Shown here one piece after another: positions 12,918 through 17,208 of a stretch of 17,208 nt of DNA. The position numbers and the translations under genes were made by a program. The stretch covers positions 1 to 17,208 of the forward strand of contig JBHELF010000040.1 of assembly GCA_046263155.1 (NCBI GenBank). The letters run 5' to 3'. The DNA is from DATADF01 sp046263155 (GTDB lineage Bacteria; Actinomycetota; CADDZG01; WHSQ01). The notes under the pieces were generated by a model that saw nothing but the letters and a program-made list of their open reading frames with translations, was not told where the DNA came from and ran no database searches. How positions within the stretch are numbered: the stretch's first letter is position 1; each line of letters opens with the position of its first letter.

Positions 12918-13850
12918 ATGAAATTAGAGGGAATTCATCACGTCACCGCGATCACTGCCGACGCGCCTCAGAACGTTGAGTTCTACGCCGGTGTGCTGGG
13001 GCTGCGGCTGGTGAAACGGACCGTCAATCAGGACGACCCGACCATCTACCACCTCTTCTATGCGGACGAGGCCGGCAGTCCCGGTGCCGACATCACCTTC
13101 TTCGAGTACCCCGGAGCGCCTCGCGGCCGCGCCGGCGACGGAATGGTGCACCGGGTTGTTTTCCGCGTGCCCTCCCAGGCCGCCCTCGACTTCTGGTCGG
13201 AAAGGGTCCAGCGCGAAGGGCTCGATGTCGAGCGCGGCGAGATCTCGGTCCTCTTTTCAGATCCCGAGGGCCTTGAGTTGGAGCTGAAGATCGACACCTC
13301 CGGCAACGACGCCCTCGTCGCGCAGCATCCCGACGTGCCCGTCGAGTTTGCAATTCGTGGGTTCGACGGGGTGCGCGCCTATAGCAGCATGCCGGAGGCC
13401 AGTGCCGAGTTCTTCGAGGGGGTCCTCGGTTTTGAAGCAGTCGCCGCTGCGGAGTGGGTCGCGCGCGGTGAGAAGCGCAGCGGCTTCTACCTGTTCGACC
13501 CGGCCCCAGCCGGCACGCGACCACTCCAGGGCGCCGGCACGGTCCACCACGTCGCGTGGGCCTCACCGATGGGCGATCACGAGGCCTGGCGGGAGCAAGT
13601 TGAGGGGGGCGGAGCGTCGCCCACTCCGGTAATCGATCGCTTCTACTTCCGCTCGATCTACTTTCGGGAGCCATCGGGTGTTCTCTTTGAGATCGCGACC
13701 CTCGGGCCCGGCTTTACGTCGGACGAGGACCTCGCCACGCTCGGCGAGAGCTTGTCGTTGCCGCCGAACTACGAGCACCTGCGCGACAAGCTGAATGAGA
13801 TACTGACTCCCCTTCCGGACCCAAGGGCGCGCGCCGCGTCCCGTTCGTGA
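12918..13850 (+). CDS. VOC-family ring-cleaving dioxygenase, MhqO/MhqA-like
   Basis: Cytoplasmic 310-aa protein with two vicinal-oxygen-chelate halves. Half 1 starts GIHHVTAITADAPQNVEFYA and carries VLGLRLVKRTVNQDDPTIYH. Half 2 starts near 150 with GFDGVRAYSS. Probable metal ligands are H7/H8, H210/H211 (GTVHHVAW) and E268 (GVLFEIAT). The signature KRTVNQDDPTIYHLFYADE matches the group containing Bacillus MhqA/MhqO, linked to hydroquinone or catechol breakdown. ATG 12918 is the family start, although its ribosome site is weak. The stop overlaps the next gene by GTGA, giving the same dioxygenase-esterase pairing as the Bacillus mhq genes. Substrate is inferred from the family. Confidence 0.9.
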   Translation: MKLEGIHHVTAITADAPQNVEFYAGVLGLRLVKRTVNQDDPTIYHLFYADEAGSPGADITFFEYPGAPRGRAGDGMVHRVVFRVPSQAALDFWSERVQREGLDVERGEISVLFSDPEGLELELKIDTSGNDALVAQHPDVPVEFAIRGFDGVRAYSSMPEASAEFFEGVLGFEAVAAAEWVARGEKRSGFYLFDPAPAGTRPLQGAGTVHHVAWASPMGDHEAWREQVEGGGASPTPVIDRFYFRSIYFREPSGVLFEIATLGPGFTSDEDLATLGESLSLPPNYEHLRDKLNEILTPLPDPRARAASRS

Positions 13851-14470
13851 CGGCGGGGATGCGTTCGACCGACCTCGGCTTCGTTCACCGCTACATCGAG
13901 GGCTCCGACCCCACCACGCTGTTGCTCCTGCACGGAACGGGCGGTAACGAGGACGACCTGCTGCCGCTGGGAAAGCGGCTTCTACCCGACGCGCATCTGC
14001 TCAGCCCGCGCGGCAAAGTGCTGGAGAACGGAATGCCCCGATTCTTCAGACGTCTCGCGATGGGAGTGTTCGACATCGAGGACCTTAAGACTCAGACCCA
14101 CGCCCTCGCGGAGTTCATAGACGAGGCCGCACAGCGATACGACCTGGATCGCGACGAAATCATCGCCGTCGGCTATTCAAATGGTGCGAACATCGCCGCG
14201 AGTTTGCTCTTATTGCATCCGCACCTTCTTCGCCGAGCGGGTTTGCTGCACGCCATGCTCCCTTTCGAGCCCGACGTACCCCCAGATCTCTCCCAAACTT
14301 CGGTCCTCCTCACCGGTGCGCGGCGAGATCCCTACATCTCGCCCGAGCAGACCGAAGCCCTCGGCGACCTGCTGAGGGCTTGCGGCGCACAACTGACAAT
14401 GGAATGGCAGCCGGCGGGTCACGAGCTCACGCCGGCCGAGGTCGAGGCTCTCAGCGACTGGATTTCTTAA
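13847..14470 (+). CDS. MhqD-like carboxylesterase/phospholipase-family hydrolase
   Basis: Cytoplasmic alpha/beta hydrolase of 207 aa in the carboxylesterase/phospholipase (Abhydrolase_2) family. GTG 13847 overlaps the upstream stop (GTGA); ATG 13859 is the alternative. Motifs: LLLLHGTGGNEDDLLPLG (oxyanion region), GYSNGANIA with nucleophile S111, GARRDPYIS with D161 and AGHELT with H192, a complete triad. LSPRGKVLENGMPRFFRR is typical of the MhqD group. It is coupled to the VOC dioxygenase and presumably acts on the ring-cleavage product or on quinone-thiol adducts, as proposed for the Bacillus pair. No signal peptide. Confidence 0.9.
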   Translation: MTAGMRSTDLGFVHRYIEGSDPTTLLLLHGTGGNEDDLLPLGKRLLPDAHLLSPRGKVLENGMPRFFRRLAMGVFDIEDLKTQTHALAEFIDEAAQRYDLDRDEIIAVGYSNGANIAASLLLLHPHLLRRAGLLHAMLPFEPDVPPDLSQTSVLLTGARRDPYISPEQTEALGDLLRACGAQLTMEWQPAGHELTPAEVEALSDWIS

Positions 14471-14567
14471 CCCGAGAGCAGGATCGATACACCTCGGAAG
14501 GAGAGCGCCCGCGGGTGCCGAAGTCCGGGGAATCGGCGCTCCCAAAGGGCTATTTCCGGAGGTTGGA

Positions 14568-16301
14568 TTGAAAACGAGGCAACGCGTGAGGTCGACTCTC
14601 ACAGCCCATAAGTTCATCTCTGTTGCGGTGGCTCTTGTCGCGCTTGTCGTCGCGCCCATCACGAAGGCGGCCGAGCCCCCGAAGGGCGCCACCTGGTACG
14701 AGACCTACATCGAAACACCGGACGGGCAGAGCCTCCACGTCGACGTGATGCGTCCGGCAAAGCTCGACGACAAAGACAAGACGCCGGTGATCCTCATCGT
14801 CAGCCCGTACCTCGGGATGACGAACCCGAGGCAAGAGCCCGGACCGTCGGATCGTTTCTACGACTTCATTGAGGGAGCCAAGGTCTTCGAGCGCGGTTAC
14901 TCGGTGGTCATGGTGAGCTTGCGGGGAACGGGAGGGAGTTCGGGCTGCCTCGACATCCTGGGCCCGGGCGAGCAGATGGACATCGAGACCGGCGTGAAAT
15001 GGGCGGCGTCGCAGCCTTGGTCCACCGGGCGGGTCGGCATGTACGGCAAGAGCTACGACGCGAATACGGGTGTCGCCGCGGCCGCGCTACGTCCGAAGGG
15101 GCTTGCGGCCGTCGTCGCCCAGGAGATCGTTTCCGATCGCTATCGCGGTAGCTACAACGATCGTGTCCGCTATCTCCAATCCATCGCTTATCCCAGCGCG
15201 AGCTATGGCAGCCAGGGAGAGGGCATGTTCTCGATCTACAACGATCCCGAATACATCACGAACTCGATCATGCATAGCGCAGACTGCCAGGTGGGATTGA
15301 TCGAGCACTACAACGAGGACGAGTCGAGCGAATTCTGGCGTATCCGCGATTTTTCGGAGCGGGCCAAGGGAAGCAAGGTTCCGACCTTCCTTACGGTTGG
15401 TTTCCTGGATTCGAACACCAACCCAGGCGGCGGCGCGATCGAATTCTTCAATGCATTAAAAGGGCCGAAGCGCATGTGGATCGGGTGGTGGGACCACGTG
15501 CGCGGCAACGAGATGGCGGGCAGCCAACTCGCAATGGGCCGCGACGGCTTCTTCGACGAGGTGATGCGTTTTTTCGATCGCTACGTGAAAGGCGTTCCCG
15601 CAGCGAAGGCGCCGACCCACCGCGACCCCATAATCGCGGCGCAGGGGAGCGACGGTCTGTGGCGTGCCGAGAGCCAATGGCCTCCGAGCGATGCCCAGAT
15701 CGTGCACGCGCCTCTGCTTGCGGGATCCTATGAGGACGATGCCACCAACCTCGGGTCACGCGACGCCGCGGCCGGACCGGGTGGTTCGGGCTCGATCGGG
15801 CAATCGGCGGCCGGACACGGCACGTGGACGTTCTCGCCACCGCTGCCGTACGACGTCCATCTCGCGGGAGTTCCTTCGGCGACGGTCGACGTCGCGCCGG
15901 TCCTCCCGCGGACGAATCTGGTCGTGAATGTTTACGACGTCTCTCCAGACGGCTCTGCCATCATGCTGACGCGCGGCGCCGCGATGGTCGACGCGGCGGG
16001 GGAGAAGGATGTCTTGCTCTTTCCCACGGACTGGGTGATCGAGCGCGGGCATCGAATCGGCCTGCTGGTCTCGGGTGCGAATGCCGAGGCCTATGTGCAC
16101 GTTCCGACCTACACGACCGTGACGGTGAACGGCGGAATTCTTCACCTGCCGTTCCTCATGCGGGCGCGACGTGCGCACATCCAGGGTCGCGTCGCTCCCC
16201 GCCTGCAGGCGTGGAAAACGGCCGCTCCCTTCGCGGTGGACGCGGCCATGATCAAGGACCGGACGAACCAGAAGTTCAAGCCCCCGCCGCAGCAGCGTTA
16301 G
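14568..16301 (+). CDS. Secreted S15/CocE-type alpha/beta hydrolase (X-Pro dipeptidyl-peptidase-like)
   Basis: Exported hydrolase of 577 aa. TTG 14568 has GGAGG 5 nt upstream (14558-14562), so the rare start is well supported. The signal peptide is about 1-34 (ISVAVALVALVVAPITKAA). Motifs of the S15 fold follow: TPDGQSLHVDVMRPAK, VSLRGTGGSSGCLD, nucleophile elbow GKSYDA (S162), acid in VGFLDSN (D281) and His in GWWDHVRG (H310). From about 360 a jelly-roll domain of the PepX C-terminal type carries VPSATVDVAPVLPRTNLVV and DVSPDGSAIMLTRG. Elbow residue 164 is Asp, and Ala replaces the usual Gly at 165. The family includes peptidases, cocaine esterase-like and glutaryl-acylase enzymes, so the substrate is open. 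It lies 97 bp after the MhqD-like gene. Confidence 0.9.
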   Translation: MKTRQRVRSTLTAHKFISVAVALVALVVAPITKAAEPPKGATWYETYIETPDGQSLHVDVMRPAKLDDKDKTPVILIVSPYLGMTNPRQEPGPSDRFYDFIEGAKVFERGYSVVMVSLRGTGGSSGCLDILGPGEQMDIETGVKWAASQPWSTGRVGMYGKSYDANTGVAAAALRPKGLAAVVAQEIVSDRYRGSYNDRVRYLQSIAYPSASYGSQGEGMFSIYNDPEYITNSIMHSADCQVGLIEHYNEDESSEFWRIRDFSERAKGSKVPTFLTVGFLDSNTNPGGGAIEFFNALKGPKRMWIGWWDHVRGNEMAGSQLAMGRDGFFDEVMRFFDRYVKGVPAAKAPTHRDPIIAAQGSDGLWRAESQWPPSDAQIVHAPLLAGSYEDDATNLGSRDAAAGPGGSGSIGQSAAGHGTWTFSPPLPYDVHLAGVPSATVDVAPVLPRTNLVVNVYDVSPDGSAIMLTRGAAMVDAAGEKDVLLFPTDWVIERGHRIGLLVSGANAEAYVHVPTYTTVTVNGGILHLPFLMRARRAHIQGRVAPRLQAWKTAAPFAVDAAMIKDRTNQKFKPPPQQR

Positions 16302-16326
16302 GTCCCGCGTCCGGCTGGACGGCGAA

Positions 16327-16356
16327 CCTACGGTATCGTAACCTACGGTTCCGTAA
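16327..16356. promoter_or_regulatory. Tandem 15-bp palindromic operator upstream of the desaturase
   Basis: CCTACGGTATCGTAA (16327-16341) is followed directly by CCTACGGTTCCGTAA (16342-16356), which differs at two positions. Each contains a palindromic core: TACG-4-CGTA in the first and TACGG-2-CCGTA in the second. The 15-bp step and position 26 bp before the desaturase ATG fit a TetR-type repressor binding as two dimers. The cores closely match those near tetR at 8889-8922. Confidence 0.75.
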
Positions 16357-16381
16357 GTATCGCTGCCCATCAGGAGGTCTC

Positions 16382-17208
16382 ATGGCGTTAGCCCCGCCCG
16401 CCGCGTCGGCGGAAAGCATTCCGGGTCTCAAGTTGCTCGGCCCCCGCGAGGCCAGGCTCCAGCGAGTCGTCGTACTCGCGCTGACGGTTGGTCCCTTCGC
16501 CGGACTCGTCACCGCGGTTGCGCTTCTGTGGGGCGGCGCCGTGAACGTCCTTGATCTCGGAATCTTCCTTATTACCTACGTGCTATTTGGGCTCGGCATC
16601 ACAGTGGGCTTTCACAGGATGTTCACGCACGGCGCCTTCGATGCATCCCCTCGGACACGTGTGGTCTTCGCCGTCCTCGGCTCGATGGCCATCGAAGGCT
16701 CGGTCATCAGCTGGGTTGCGGATCACCGGCGCCACCATGCTTACGCGGACAAGGAAGGCGATCCGCATTCCCCACATCTGCAGGAGCAAGATGGCGTCGC
16801 CGGCGTGCTGAAGGGACTGTGGCACGCGCACATGGGGTGGTTCCTCTCCGAAGAGAGGACCGACGTGCGCCGCTGGGCCCCCGATCTTCTGAAGGAGCCG
16901 GGTATCAGAAAGGTGGAACGGGCGTTTCCCCTGCTGGCCACGCTCTCACTGGTCCTGCCCGGCGTGATCGGCCTGGTCGTCACACAGAGCTGGCAAGGAG
17001 CATTCACAGCTTTCGTCTGGGGCGGCTTGGCGCGCGCGTTCCTGTTGCACCACGTCACCTGGAGCGTCAACTCGATCTGTCATTACTTCGGGCGGCGCCC
17101 CTATGCCACAAGCGACCTCAGTACCAACAACTGGCCGCTGGCGGTGATCTCCTTCGGCGAGTCTTGGCACAACAACCATCACGCCTTTCCGAGCGCGGCC
17201 TTCCACGG
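16382..17208 (+). CDS. Acyl-CoA delta-9 (stearoyl-CoA type) fatty acid desaturase, 3' end cut by window edge
   Basis: Membrane di-iron desaturase; 275 codons are visible. ATG 16382 has AGGAGG 4 nt upstream. All three histidine boxes of the acyl-CoA desaturase family are present: HRMFTH at 78-83, HRRHH at 115-119 and HNNHH at 263-267, with NSICHYFG before the third. Hydrophobic spans occur near 30-52, 60-76, 90-105 and 183-210. It introduces a cis double bond in long-chain acyl-CoA and so adjusts membrane fluidity; actinobacterial DesA3 is the nearest relative by memory. A tandem palindrome upstream indicates TetR-type control, as is common for this gene. An electron donor or regulator may lie beyond the right edge. 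Confidence 0.95.
   Translation, partial: MALAPPAASAESIPGLKLLGPREARLQRVVVLALTVGPFAGLVTAVALLWGGAVNVLDLGIFLITYVLFGLGITVGFHRMFTHGAFDASPRTRVVFAVLGSMAIEGSVISWVADHRRHHAYADKEGDPHSPHLQEQDGVAGVLKGLWHAHMGWFLSEERTDVRRWAPDLLKEPGIRKVERAFPLLATLSLVLPGVIGLVVTQSWQGAFTAFVWGGLARAFLLHHVTWSVNSICHYFGRRPYATSDLSTNNWPLAVISFGESWHNNHHAFPSAAFH

Overview
The window is GC-rich, gene-dense DNA that most likely comes from an actinobacterium (Actinomycetota). The supporting evidence is an LPxTG sortase-anchored surface protein with export signals of Gram-positive type, a class III cyclase fused to an alpha/beta-hydrolase fold, a DesA3-like acyl-CoA desaturase, HxlR and TetR regulators with palindromic operators, and frequent GTG/TTG starts backed by strong Shine-Dalgarno sequences. 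I see no rRNA, tRNA, CRISPR array, insertion sequence or phage gene. The genus cannot be fixed from this sequence.

Layout. (1) 1-953, minus strand: the N-terminal 317 codons of a GAF-HD-GYP protein (c-di-GMP phosphodiesterase type), cut by the left edge. (2) 954-1323: a 370-bp divergent intergenic region. (3) 1324-5744, plus strand: a two-gene operon with TAATG overlap, made of an 823-aa repeat-built LPFTG wall-anchored protein and a secreted M6-family metalloprotease with a FlgD-like C-terminal domain. (4) 5745-6080: a 336-bp gap between convergent genes. (5) 6081-8889, minus strand: tetR, then a degenerate-hydrolase/cyclase fusion, then a stand-alone class III cyclase with a Cys4 N-terminus. 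(6) 8941-9884, plus strand: a DUF2867-like and a DUF4383-like gene with ATGA overlap. They diverge from tetR across two adjacent 18-bp palindromes. (7) 9892-11122, minus strand: a compact operon of a 43-aa ORF, an alpha/beta hydrolase and a 61-aa ORF, divergent from an HxlR regulator (11226-11708) whose promoter looks leaderless and carries a TTGC palindrome. (8) 11818-14470, plus strand: an exported six-blade TolB-like propeller, then a coupled VOC dioxygenase and MhqD-like carboxylesterase pair that resembles the Bacillus quinone-detoxification pair. (9) 14568-16301: a secreted S15/CocE-type hydrolase. (10) 16382 to the right edge: an acyl-CoA delta-9 desaturase preceded by a tandem 15-bp palindromic operator. 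The cores of that operator nearly match those of the tetR operator 7.4 kb away.

Themes. Nucleotide second-messenger proteins occur three times: HD-GYP and two class III cyclases. Cell-surface and secreted functions occur four times: LPxTG protein, M6 protease, TolB-like propeller and S15 hydrolase. The two parts least explained by known systems are the LPxTG protein/M6 protease pair, which carries two unnamed duplicated domains, and the HxlR-divergent operon with two micro-ORFs. The shared TACGG...CGTA operator core suggests one TetR-type regulator, or two close relatives, linking the cyclase locus to fatty-acid desaturation.
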